Shown in pieces: positions 5,692 through 11,654 of a stretch of DNA of 11,654 nucleotides (its first letter is position 1; each line of letters starts with the position of its first letter). This stretch comes from Comamonadaceae bacterium (GTDB lineage Bacteria; Pseudomonadota; Gammaproteobacteria; Burkholderiales; Burkholderiaceae_C). Position numbers and translations under genes: made by a program. The DNA is taken from contig CANIDW010000021.1 in the NCBI GenBank assembly GCA_947466165.1, forward strand, positions 1-11,654. Direction: 5' to 3'. The notes below the pieces were generated by a model, which saw nothing but the letters and a program-made list of their open reading frames with translations, did not search any database and was not told the DNA's origin.

Positions 5692-7424
5692 AAATCACCG
5701 TCAGAGACGCGCCTCCGCGCAGTGTTTGGGCCTTGCAGCAAGCCGGTGTGCACCCGCTGCTGGCGCAGTTGTTTGCCGCGCGCGGCGTGCTGAGCGCTGA
5801 CGAGCTGGACGACGGCCTGGCGCGTTTGCTGCCGCCTTCGGCTTTGCATGGCGCGCACGCAGCCGCCGTGTTGCTGGCCGATGCCATGGCGGCGGGGCGC
5901 AAGATCTGCATCGTGGCCGACTACGACTGCGACGGCGCCACGGCCTGCGCAGTGGGCATGCGCGGCCTCAGGCTGCTGGGTGCGCCGCTGAACTTTGCGG
6001 CCGTGACTTACCTGGTGCCCGATCGCGTGGTCGATGGCTACGGGCTGACGGCCAGCATTGCAGAACGCGTGAAAGCCGCCGGCGCTGACTTGCTGGTGAC
6101 GGTGGACAACGGCATTGCCAGCCTGGAGGGCGTGGCGCGTGCCAAGGCGCTGGGCATGCAGGTGCTGGTGACTGACCACCACTTGCCGGCCGTGCTGGCG
6201 GGCGCCATTGTGCTGCCCGATGCTGATGTGATCGTCAACCCGAACCAGCCGGCTTGCAGCTTTGAAAGCAAGGCGCTGGCCGGTGTGGGCGTGATGTTTT
6301 ATGTGCTGCTGGCGCTGCGCGCAGAGCTGCGCCAGCGTGGCGTGTTTGACGCGGCCAGCCAACCTAAGTTAGACGCGCTGCTGCCGCTGGTAGCGCTGGG
6401 CACGGTGGCCGACGTGGCCAAGCTGGATGCCAACAACCGCCGCCTGGTGTCGCAGGGGCTCAAGCGCATACGCGCCGGTGGGGCGCAGGCCGGGCTAGCG
6501 GCTTTGTTTGTGGCCGCTGCGCGCCAAGCCAATGTGGCCACGGCATTTGACTTTGGCTTTGCCCTGGGCCCGCGCATCAACGCGGCGGGGCGCCTGTCAG
6601 ACATGACGCTGGGCATTGAATGCCTGCTGACCGATGACCCCGGACGCGGCGAAGAACTCGCCCGCACGCTGGATGGCATCAACCGCGAGCGGCGCACCAT
6701 TGAAGCCGATATGCGCGAGCAGGCCGAGCTGGCCGCCGACGCGATGATTGACGAAGACGAAGAGCCACCGCCGGCGGTGGCGATTTTTGACCCGGATTTT
6801 CATGAAGGCGTGGTGGGCATCGTGGCCTCACGCATCAAAGAAAAACTACACCGGCCGGCCTTTGTGTTTGCGGCCAGCAGCGCGCCGGGCAAAGAGCACG
6901 AGCTCAAGGGCTCGGGCCGCTCCATACCCGGCTTTCATTTGCGCGACGCGCTGGACCTGGTGGCCAAGCGACACCCGGGCGTGTTGCTGCGCTTTGGCGG
7001 CCATGCCATGGCGGCCGGCTGCACGGTGGCCGAGGAGCACTTTGACACCTTTGAACAAGCGCTGCAGCAAGTGGCCCACGAATGGCTGGATGCAGCGACC
7101 CTGACGCGCCGCCTGGCCACCGACGGCCCGCTGGCCCCAGAGTACCGCCGCATTGACGTGGTGGACACGCTGCACAAAGAGGTGTGGGGCCAGGGCTTTG
7201 CCGCGCCCACTTTCAGCGAGGAAGTGGAAGTGGTGTCGCAGCGGCTGGTGGGTGAAAAACACTTAGCCCTCAAGCTCAAACACCAGGGCCAACCGGTAGA
7301 CGGCATCTGGTTTGGCCGCACCGAGTCACTGCCGGCCAGGGTGCGGCTGGCCTTCAGGCTGGACGCCGACGAATGGCAGGGCGTGCGGCGCGTGCGCTTT
7401 CTGGTGGAAGCCGCGGAGCTTTAA
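5688..7424 (+). CDS. recJ: Single-stranded-DNA-specific 5'-3' exonuclease RecJ
   Basis: RecJ degrades single-stranded DNA from the 5' end and acts in RecF-pathway recombination, mismatch repair and base excision repair. The DHH superfamily motifs are intact: IVADYDCDGATA (75-86), VTVDNG (137-142), VTDHHLP (161-167), GTVADV (238-243), GPRINAAGRL (294-303), then the DHHA1 domain with GVVGIVASRIKE (374-385), GSGRSI (408-413) and GGHAMAAG (437-444). The C-terminal OB-like domain ends in VRRVRFLVEAAEL. The length of 578 residues is essentially that of E. coli RecJ, so the gene looks complete and functional. Its ATG overlaps the stop of the RpfE-like gene, and only a weak AGAGAA precedes it, so it probably depends on ribosomes coming from upstream. 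A palindrome doublet begins 10 bases after its stop and may end the transcript. Confidence 0.97.
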   Translation: MKITVRDAPPRSVWALQQAGVHPLLAQLFAARGVLSADELDDGLARLLPPSALHGAHAAAVLLADAMAAGRKICIVADYDCDGATACAVGMRGLRLLGAPLNFAAVTYLVPDRVVDGYGLTASIAERVKAAGADLLVTVDNGIASLEGVARAKALGMQVLVTDHHLPAVLAGAIVLPDADVIVNPNQPACSFESKALAGVGVMFYVLLALRAELRQRGVFDAASQPKLDALLPLVALGTVADVAKLDANNRRLVSQGLKRIRAGGAQAGLAALFVAAARQANVATAFDFGFALGPRINAAGRLSDMTLGIECLLTDDPGRGEELARTLDGINRERRTIEADMREQAELAADAMIDEDEEPPPAVAIFDPDFHEGVVGIVASRIKEKLHRPAFVFAASSAPGKEHELKGSGRSIPGFHLRDALDLVAKRHPGVLLRFGGHAMAAGCTVAEEHFDTFEQALQQVAHEWLDAATLTRRLATDGPLAPEYRRIDVVDTLHKEVWGQGFAAPTFSEEVEVVSQRLVGEKHLALKLKHQGQPVDGIWFGRTESLPARVRLAFRLDADEWQGVRRVRFLVEAAEL

Positions 7425-7434
7425 AACCCAGGGG

Positions 7435-7502
7435 ATGGATTCCTGCCTGCGCAGGAATGACGGACTTTTAGTTTCGTCATCCTCGCGAATGCGGGGATCC
7501 AT
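7435..7502. repeat. Inverted doublet of short palindromes (REP/REPIN-like element)
   Basis: Two 28-base arms (7435-7462 and 7475-7502) are inverted copies of each other, matching at 21 of 28 positions across a 12-base spacer. Each arm is itself a hairpin: ATTCCTGC / GCAGGAAT (7439-7446 with 7451-7458, 8 perfect pairs, 4-nt loop) and ATCCTCGC / GCGGGGAT (7479-7486 with 7491-7498, 7 pairs plus a G-T). The arrangement resembles repetitive extragenic palindromic doublets, and the ATTCC...GGAAT core is like intergenic repeats common in Burkholderiales and Neisseria. Directly after recJ it could also act as a terminator or an mRNA 3'-end stabiliser. Whether it recurs in the genome cannot be seen here. 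Confidence 0.75.
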
Positions 7503-7535
7503 GACCGCTTTGGTACCTTGCTTGGGCATCGGGCC

Positions 7536-7541
7536 TAAAAT
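7536..7541 (+). promoter_or_regulatory. -10-like hexamer TAAAAT before rnm
   Basis: TAAAAT matches the -10 consensus at 5 of 6 positions and ends 6 nt before the GTG start at 7548. TTGGTA at 7510-7515 is the nearest -35-like hexamer, but its 20-base spacing is too long. The first three bases are also the in-frame TAA that makes GTG 7548 the first possible start. The position predicts a transcript starting at or next to the GTG. Confidence 0.35.
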
Positions 7542-7547
7542 GGCTTT

Positions 7548-8408
7548 GTGAGCCCCCAAAACATTCTCAACGCAGACCTGCACTGCCACTCGGTCGTCTC
7601 TGACGGCACCCTGACCCCGGAAGCCCTGGCCGAGCGCGCCCAAGTTAACGGCGTGGAGTTGTGGGCCCTGACGGACCATGACGAAATCGGCGGCCAGCAG
7701 CGCGCTGCCGCTGCCGCCAAAGCCCGTGGAATGCATTACCTGACTGGCACTGAAATTTCCGTGACCTTTGCCGGCGTGACGGTGCACATCGTCGGGCTGG
7801 GTTTTGACGCCGACAACGCCGAGCTGCGCCAGGGCCTGCACAACACCCGCAACGGCCGGCGCGAACGCGCGCAAGAAATGTCGGACGGCTTGGCCAAGGT
7901 GGGTATTTATGGCGCTTACGAAGGCGCGCTGAAGTTTGTCGGCAACCCCGAACTCATCTCGCGCACGCACTTTGCGCGCTTTCTGGTTGAGACCGGAGTG
8001 TGCAAAGAAACGGCAGACGTCTTTCGCAAATACCTCACCGAAGGCAAGCCCGGCTTTGTGCCGCACCGCTGGGCCACGCTGCAAAACGCAGTGGGCTGGA
8101 TCACCCGGGCGCATGGCGTGGCGGTGATTGCGCACCCGGCGCGCTACAAGTTCACGCCCAATGAAGAGTACGCGCTGTTCACCGAGTTCAAAAACCACGG
8201 CGGCCAGGCGGTCGAAGTGGTGACCGGCAGCCACAGCGCGCAAGAGTATGTGAAGTACGCTGAGACGGCCATGGAGTTTGGCCTGGCGGCTTCGCGCGGC
8301 AGCGACTTTCACAGCCCTGATGAGAGCCACACCGACCTGGGCACCCTGCCCTTTTTGCCTGGCACGCTCAAGCCCGTGTGGGAACTCTTGGCAGACCGCA
8401 TCCAGTGA
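7548..8408 (+). CDS. rnm: PHP-domain phosphoesterase, RNase AM / 3',5'-nucleoside bisphosphate phosphatase (YciV/TrpH family)
   Basis: The 286-residue protein has the PHP metal-binding motifs in order: ADLHCHSVVSDG (9-20), LTDHDE (41-46), GTEIS (67-71), VHIVGLGFD (79-87), SRTHFAR (138-144), IAHPARY (194-200) and GSDFHSPDE (251-259). These supply the His/Asp/Glu ligands of a three-metal site. E. coli RNase AM (formerly YciV/TrpH) removes nucleotides from RNA 5' ends and helps mature rRNA; a Chromobacterium homolog hydrolyses 3',5'-bisphosphonucleotides. Which activity dominates here is inferred from similarity only. The start is a GTG: an in-frame TAA at 7536-7538 excludes anything earlier, and the first motif begins by residue 9. 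No Shine-Dalgarno sequence is visible. The gene ends 2 bases before the likely start of the transporter gene, so the two are co-transcribed. Confidence 0.93.
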   Translation: MSPQNILNADLHCHSVVSDGTLTPEALAERAQVNGVELWALTDHDEIGGQQRAAAAAKARGMHYLTGTEISVTFAGVTVHIVGLGFDADNAELRQGLHNTRNGRRERAQEMSDGLAKVGIYGAYEGALKFVGNPELISRTHFARFLVETGVCKETADVFRKYLTEGKPGFVPHRWATLQNAVGWITRAHGVAVIAHPARYKFTPNEEYALFTEFKNHGGQAVEVVTGSHSAQEYVKYAETAMEFGLAASRGSDFHSPDESHTDLGTLPFLPGTLKPVWELLADRIQ

Positions 8409-8410
8409 GG

Positions 8411-9316
8411 ATGGCACCGGACAAACCGCTGGTGCTGGCGGGCATTGCGCTGGTGGTGACCGCCATGGCCTGCTTTGCCAGCCTGGACACCACAGCCAAA
8501 CTGATCAGCGCCAGCGTGCCTCTGCTGATGGCCATTTGGTTTCGTTACTGCTTTCAGGCCGTCGCCACCACGCTGGTCGTGCTCCCGCAGCGCGGTCTGG
8601 CGGTGCTCAAGACAAAGCACCCGAAGTTTCAGCTCTTACGCGGCTTGCTGCTGCTGACCAGCAGCTTTTTTGCGTTTGGCAGCCTCCAATACCTGCCGGT
8701 GGCTGATTTCACGGCCATCTGCTCGCTGGTGCCGCTGATCATCACGCTGCTGGCGGGGCGCATGCTGGGCGAGCGGGTTTCGCGCTTGCGCTGGGTGCTG
8801 GTGCTGGGTGCTTTTGCCGGGGCGATGGTCATCATCCGCCCGGGCGGCGCTAACTTTATCTGGCCCATGCTGCTGCCGCTGGGAGCGGTGGTCAGCTACT
8901 CCTGGTTTCAATTGCTCACCAGCCGCATGGTCAAGACAGAAAACCTTTTGACCATGCACCTCTACACCGGCTGGGTGGGCACACTGGTGGTGTCAGTGAT
9001 GCTGCCTTTTGTATGGGTACAACCGACCGCTATCCAATTAGGCCAGCTCTTGCTGATGGGCATGCTGGGAACGGTGGGCCACTTTTTTTTGATCCTGGCT
9101 TATGCCCGCTCTCCGGCCTCTACGCTCACCCCGTATCTGTATGCGCAGATTGGTTTTGCCATGGTCGGCGGCTGGCTGGTTTTCGGGCAAGTGCCTGACG
9201 ACTGGGCGCTGGTCGGTATTGGTATGATTGCCGTGTGCGGCGTGGCAGGCGCCTTGCTGACAGGCCATGAAAGCCGGGCGCTGCGCGATCTGCCGGTGCG
9301 AGCGCTGGAAACCTGA
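8411..9316 (+). CDS. EamA/DMT-family transporter, about 10 TM segments
   Basis: With the ATG at 8411 the protein has 301 residues and begins MAPDKPLVLAGIALVV, leading straight into the first membrane helix. In-frame GTG codons at 8405 and 8378 are alternatives but would overlap rnm. The sequence shows the two-fold EamA plan of about ten hydrophobic helices, with the typical YLPVADFTAICSLVPLIITLLAGRMLGE region ending the first half and TLTPYLYAQIGFAMVGGWLVFGQ in the second. DMT-family members export or import amino acids, drugs, purines or other metabolites across the inner membrane; the substrate cannot be read from the sequence. It sits between rnm and the yciO-type gene and is probably co-transcribed with rnm. 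A run of eight T's (9083-9090) in the coding strand is unusual in this GC-rich context. Confidence 0.88.
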   Translation: MAPDKPLVLAGIALVVTAMACFASLDTTAKLISASVPLLMAIWFRYCFQAVATTLVVLPQRGLAVLKTKHPKFQLLRGLLLLTSSFFAFGSLQYLPVADFTAICSLVPLIITLLAGRMLGERVSRLRWVLVLGAFAGAMVIIRPGGANFIWPMLLPLGAVVSYSWFQLLTSRMVKTENLLTMHLYTGWVGTLVVSVMLPFVWVQPTAIQLGQLLLMGMLGTVGHFFLILAYARSPASTLTPYLYAQIGFAMVGGWLVFGQVPDDWALVGIGMIAVCGVAGALLTGHESRALRDLPVRALET

Positions 9317-9342
9317 TTGAGCTCACCCCGTTTGCAACGGAC

Positions 9343-9978
9343 ATGGCCCAGTTTTTTGAAGTGCATCCCGACAACCCGCAAGCACGCCTGCTCAAGCAAG
9401 CGGTTGCCTTGCTGGCCGGTGGTGCCGTGGCGGCGGTGCCCACAGATTCGAGCTACGCGCTGGTCTGCCACTTGGACGACAAGGCGGCGGCCGACACATT
9501 GCGGCGTATTCGCGGTGTGGACGATAAGCACCCGCTGACGCTGCTGTGCCGCGACCTGAGCGAGTTGGCCAACTATGCGCGCGTAGACAACAAGCAGTTC
9601 AGGCTGCTCAAGGCGGCCACGCCCGGGCCTTACACCTTTATTCTGGAAGCCAGCAAAGAAGTGCCGCGCCGCCTGAGTCACCCTTCGCGCAAGACCATCG
9701 GCCTGCGCGTGCCTGCGCACAAAACCTTGCAGGCGCTGCTGGAGATGCACGGCGCGCCGTTGCTGGCCACCACCTTGATACCGCCAGGCGAGACCGAGCC
9801 GCTCAATGACGCGCAAGACATACGCCGGCTGTTTGAGCATGTGCTGGCGGCGGTGATTGATGCGGGCGCCTGCCCCATGCAAGCCACCACAGTGATTGAC
9901 CTGACGGCCATGGGCACGGGCGGCGATGCCGTGGTGCTGCGCCAGGGCCGCGGGGACGCGGCGGTGCTGGGGCTGTGA
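9343..9978 (+). CDS. yciO: YciO-type protein of the Sua5/YrdC (threonylcarbamoyl-AMP synthase-like) family
   Basis: The 211-residue protein follows E. coli YciO closely as recalled: N-terminus MAQFFEVHPDNPQARL, nucleotide-site strand AAVPTDSSYAL (30-40), RIRGVDDKHPLTLLCRDLSEL (55-74), TPGPYTFIL (93-101), KEVPRRL and GLRVP (105-124), and a C-terminal TTVIDLT block. The superfamily enzyme TsaC/Sua5 makes threonylcarbamoyl-AMP for the t6A modification of tRNA. YciO is a separate branch whose physiological role is less settled, so calling it the t6A enzyme is not justified from this window alone. The ATG at 9343 fits the family N-terminus; no Shine-Dalgarno sequence is visible. It begins 26 bases after the transporter gene. 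rnm and yciO also neighbour each other in E. coli, supporting an old association. Confidence 0.9.
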   Translation: MAQFFEVHPDNPQARLLKQAVALLAGGAVAAVPTDSSYALVCHLDDKAAADTLRRIRGVDDKHPLTLLCRDLSELANYARVDNKQFRLLKAATPGPYTFILEASKEVPRRLSHPSRKTIGLRVPAHKTLQALLEMHGAPLLATTLIPPGETEPLNDAQDIRRLFEHVLAAVIDAGACPMQATTVIDLTAMGTGGDAVVLRQGRGDAAVLGL

Positions 9979-10003
9979 GGCGGGCTCCAGCGCTTGCGTC
10001 TGA

Positions 10004-10009
10004 GACAAT
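10004..10009 (+). promoter_or_regulatory. -10-like hexamer GACAAT, with TG extension, before the M50 protease gene
   Basis: GACAAT is preceded by TGA, giving the extended -10 arrangement TGnGACAAT, and it ends 6 nt before the ATG at 10016. No -35 element is visible at 16-18 nt. An in-frame TGA at 10001-10003 rules out any earlier start, so a promoter here would yield a leaderless or near-leaderless mRNA. Confidence 0.35.
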
Positions 10010-10015
10010 CCGGCC

Positions 10016-10681
10016 ATGGACTTCAACAACCTGATTCAAACGATTGCCATTTACGCGCTGCCGGTGATCTTTGCCATCACGGTGCACGAGGCCGCCCACG
10101 GTTATGTGGCCCGCTACTTTGGCGACAACACGGCCTGGGTGCTGGGGCGCGTCACGCTCAACCCGATCAAGCACATTGACCTGGTGGGCACCATCCTCAT
10201 GCCGGTGCTGCTGTATGTGGCGACGTCGGGTACCTTTTTATTTGGTTACGCCAAGCCGGTGCCGGTCAGGTTTGGCAACTTGCGCCGGCCCAAGCAACAC
10301 ATGGTGTGGGTGGCGCTGGCCGGCCCGGGCGCCAACTTTTTGCAAGCGCTGATGTGGGGCGTGTTGTTGTACCTGGTCAATGGCGCCGGCGTGACCGAGC
10401 GCTTTGTGCTGGAGATGTGCCGCGCCGGCATGCTGGTGAACGTGGTGATGTTTGTCTTTAACCTGTTTCCACTGCCGCCGCTGGACGGTGGGCGCATTCT
10501 GGTGGGCCTGCTGCCCTGGCGGCAGGCGCAGCTGGTCTCGCGTGTCGAGCCCTGGGGCTTTTTCATTGTGATGGCGCTGGTGCTGACCGGCGTGGTCAAC
10601 TCTTTGTGGATGAGCCCGCTGATGGGTCTGACCTTCAGCGCGTTGAAAACACTTTTGTCACCGCTGGCCTTGCTTCTGTAG
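10016..10681 (+). CDS. Site-2 protease-like M50 family membrane metalloprotease
   Basis: The 221-residue integral membrane protein has the zinc site of M50 proteases inside its membrane helices: HEAAH (24-28, the HExxH motif with the catalytic Glu25) in the first TM segment, and NLFPLPPLDGGRIL (149-162) in a later one, whose Asp157 is the third zinc ligand. GYAKPVPV (77-84) and ALAGPGANFLQA (100-111) are also family hallmarks. It lacks the PDZ domain of RseP and is close to the minimal length, as in the short 'site-2 protease family' genes found beside trpS in Burkholderiales, an association recalled and not searched. Such enzymes cut TM segments of regulatory proteins; the substrate here is unknown. 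The gene starts 37 bases after yciO and may have its own promoter. Confidence 0.92.
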   Translation: MDFNNLIQTIAIYALPVIFAITVHEAAHGYVARYFGDNTAWVLGRVTLNPIKHIDLVGTILMPVLLYVATSGTFLFGYAKPVPVRFGNLRRPKQHMVWVALAGPGANFLQALMWGVLLYLVNGAGVTERFVLEMCRAGMLVNVVMFVFNLFPLPPLDGGRILVGLLPWRQAQLVSRVEPWGFFIVMALVLTGVVNSLWMSPLMGLTFSALKTLLSPLALLL

Positions 10682-10715
10682 GCTGCGGCGCAGCTTCTTA
10701 AACTGATTATTTTTT
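10682..10715 (+). terminator. Possible weak terminator between the M50 protease gene and trpS
   Basis: GCTGC (10682-10686) pairs with GCAGC (10690-10694) around a 3-nt GGC loop. It is followed by TTCTT and, after a gap, by six T's at 10710-10715. The stem is only 5 bp and the main T-run is 15 bases away, so this is a poor intrinsic terminator and may only be part of the trpS leader. Confidence 0.25.
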
Positions 10716-10731
10716 ACACCCCTGAACTCCC

Positions 10732-11654
10732 ATGAGCGAACTGCGCGTACTGACCGGCATCACCACTTCGGGCACGCCCCATCTGGGCAACTACGTGGGC
10801 GCAGTGCGCCCGGCAGTGCGCGCCAGTCTGGCGCCCGGCGTGCAGAGCTTTTACTTTCTGGCCGACTACCACGCGCTCATCAAAGTGGGTGAGCCTGAGC
10901 GCATACAGCAGTCCACGCTGGAAATTGCCGCCACCTGGCTGGCCGCCGGTCTGGACCCGGAGCGCGTGACCTTTTACCGCCAGTCTGATATTCCTGAGAT
11001 TCCCGAGCTGACCTGGCTGCTGACCTGCGTGACAGGCAAAGGCTTGCTCAACCGCGCCCACGCTTACAAGGCCTCGGTCGATAAAAACACCGCAGCAGGC
11101 CAGGACCCGGACGCCGACGTCACGGCGGGCCTCTTCATGTACCCGGTGCTGATGGCGGCAGATATTTTGATGTTCAAGGCCCACCAGGTGCCGGTGGGGC
11201 GCGACCAGATCCAGCACATTGAAATGGCGCGAGACATTGCCCAGAGCTTTAACCACCTGTATGGCGAGCAACTGGTGCTGCCCGAAGCGCTGATCGAGGC
11301 CTCTGTGGCCACCTTGCCCGGGCTGGACGGCCGCAAGATGAGCAAAAGCTACGACAACACGATTGCGCTGTTTGCGCCGCGCGAGCATTTGCGCAAGCAA
11401 ATCGCCGGCATCGTCACCGACTCGCGCGCACCGGGTGAAGCCAAAAGCTGCGAAGGCTCGGCGCTGTTTGACATTTACCAGGCCTTTGCCAGCGAAGCGG
11501 AAACCGCCGCCTTGCGCCAGGCCTTTGCCGACGGCATTGCCTGGGGAGACGCTAAACAAATGCTGTTTGAGCGCATTGACCGCGAAGTCGCGCCCATGCG
11601 CGAAAGCTACCTGGCATTCATGAGCAACCCGGGCCAACTTGAAGACATCTTGCA
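10732..11654 (+). CDS. trpS: Tryptophanyl-tRNA synthetase, 3' truncated by the window end
   Basis: TrpRS charges tRNA-Trp with tryptophan. The frame runs open from the ATG at 10732 to the end of the window (307 complete codons), so the C-terminus is missing. Class I synthetase motifs are present: TTSGTPHLGN (11-20, the HIGH-type motif) and GRKMSKS (200-206). The tryptophan-pocket region ELTWLLTCVTGKGLLNRAHAYK (about 91-112) and the MYPVLMAADILMFKAHQVPVGRDQIQHIE stretch are typical of the bacterial short TrpRS. An in-frame TGA at 10723-10725 makes this ATG the first possible start. No Shine-Dalgarno sequence is evident in the short 50-base leader. What remains off the window is probably a few dozen residues of the C-terminal domain. 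Confidence 0.96.
   Translation, partial: MSELRVLTGITTSGTPHLGNYVGAVRPAVRASLAPGVQSFYFLADYHALIKVGEPERIQQSTLEIAATWLAAGLDPERVTFYRQSDIPEIPELTWLLTCVTGKGLLNRAHAYKASVDKNTAAGQDPDADVTAGLFMYPVLMAADILMFKAHQVPVGRDQIQHIEMARDIAQSFNHLYGEQLVLPEALIEASVATLPGLDGRKMSKSYDNTIALFAPREHLRKQIAGIVTDSRAPGEAKSCEGSALFDIYQAFASEAETAALRQAFADGIAWGDAKQMLFERIDREVAPMRESYLAFMSNPGQLEDIL

Noticed and set aside
8378..8410. GTG 8378 as the transporter start
   Set aside because: It would add 11 residues overlapping the end of rnm. The ATG at 8411, just after the rnm stop, gives the expected short N-terminus before the first membrane helix.
7326..8417. Long minus-strand open frame (363 codons) opposite rnm and the palindrome doublet
   Set aside because: It mirrors the codon bias of rnm on the other strand, runs through the recJ end and the repeat, and has no domain-like pattern. 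This is a common artefact in GC-rich genomes.
10714..11637. Long minus-strand open frame opposite trpS
   Set aside because: The plus strand encodes an unmistakable TrpRS over the same bases, and the antisense product is Ala/Gly/His-rich with no recognisable domain.
1..11654. CRISPR array, tRNA/rRNA, insertion sequence, integron or phage genes
   Set aside because: No regularly spaced repeats, tRNA-like folds, transposase or integrase motifs were seen on either strand. This is a visual reading without a search tool.

Overview
The window is a GC-rich, densely packed chromosomal segment. Protein similarity and gene order suggest a betaproteobacterium of the order Burkholderiales, most like the Comamonadaceae (Rhodoferax/Polaromonas-type). 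The clues are a one-permease lolCD pair beside an RpfE-like gene and recJ, and an rnm / yciO-type / M50 protease / trpS block. This placement is recalled from knowledge of these families and was not searched.

Layout. At 1-743 lies the 3' end of a membrane-anchored von Willebrand A-domain gene. At 813-1501 a visibly AT-richer type II toxin-antitoxin pair, higB-higA, has its own palindromic operator candidate. It runs convergently into lolD-lolC (minus strand, 1517-3470), the ATPase and permease that release lipoproteins from the inner membrane. A short divergent gap (3471-3582) separates lolC from a plus-strand series: an alpha/beta-hydrolase-fold protein with no catalytic histidine (3583-4515), an RpfE-like protein of unknown function (4690-5691), and recJ (5688-7424), which overlaps the preceding stop codon. 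A doublet of short palindromes (7435-7502) closes this unit. Next come rnm (RNase AM, PHP phosphoesterase, GTG start, 7548-8408), a 10-TM drug/metabolite-type transporter (8411-9316), a YciO-type protein (9343-9978), a site-2-protease-like M50 membrane metalloprotease (10016-10681) and the 5' part of trpS (10732 to the window end).

How the genes relate. lolC and lolD form one complex. RecJ is a repair exonuclease, probably translationally coupled to the RpfE-like protein. rnm and the YciO-type gene are neighbours in E. coli too; here a transporter gene sits between them. TrpRS and the M50 protease are housekeeping functions.

Most of the window is ordinary core genome. The points worth a second look are the hydrolase with no possible catalytic histidine, the RpfE-recJ coupling, the palindrome doublet, the HigBA operator and its lopsided translation signals, and a recurring -10-like hexamer 5-8 nt upstream of four start codons, which could mean leaderless transcripts. 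I saw no CRISPR array, tRNA, rRNA, insertion sequence or prophage gene. No stretch over 300 bases lacks a gene.
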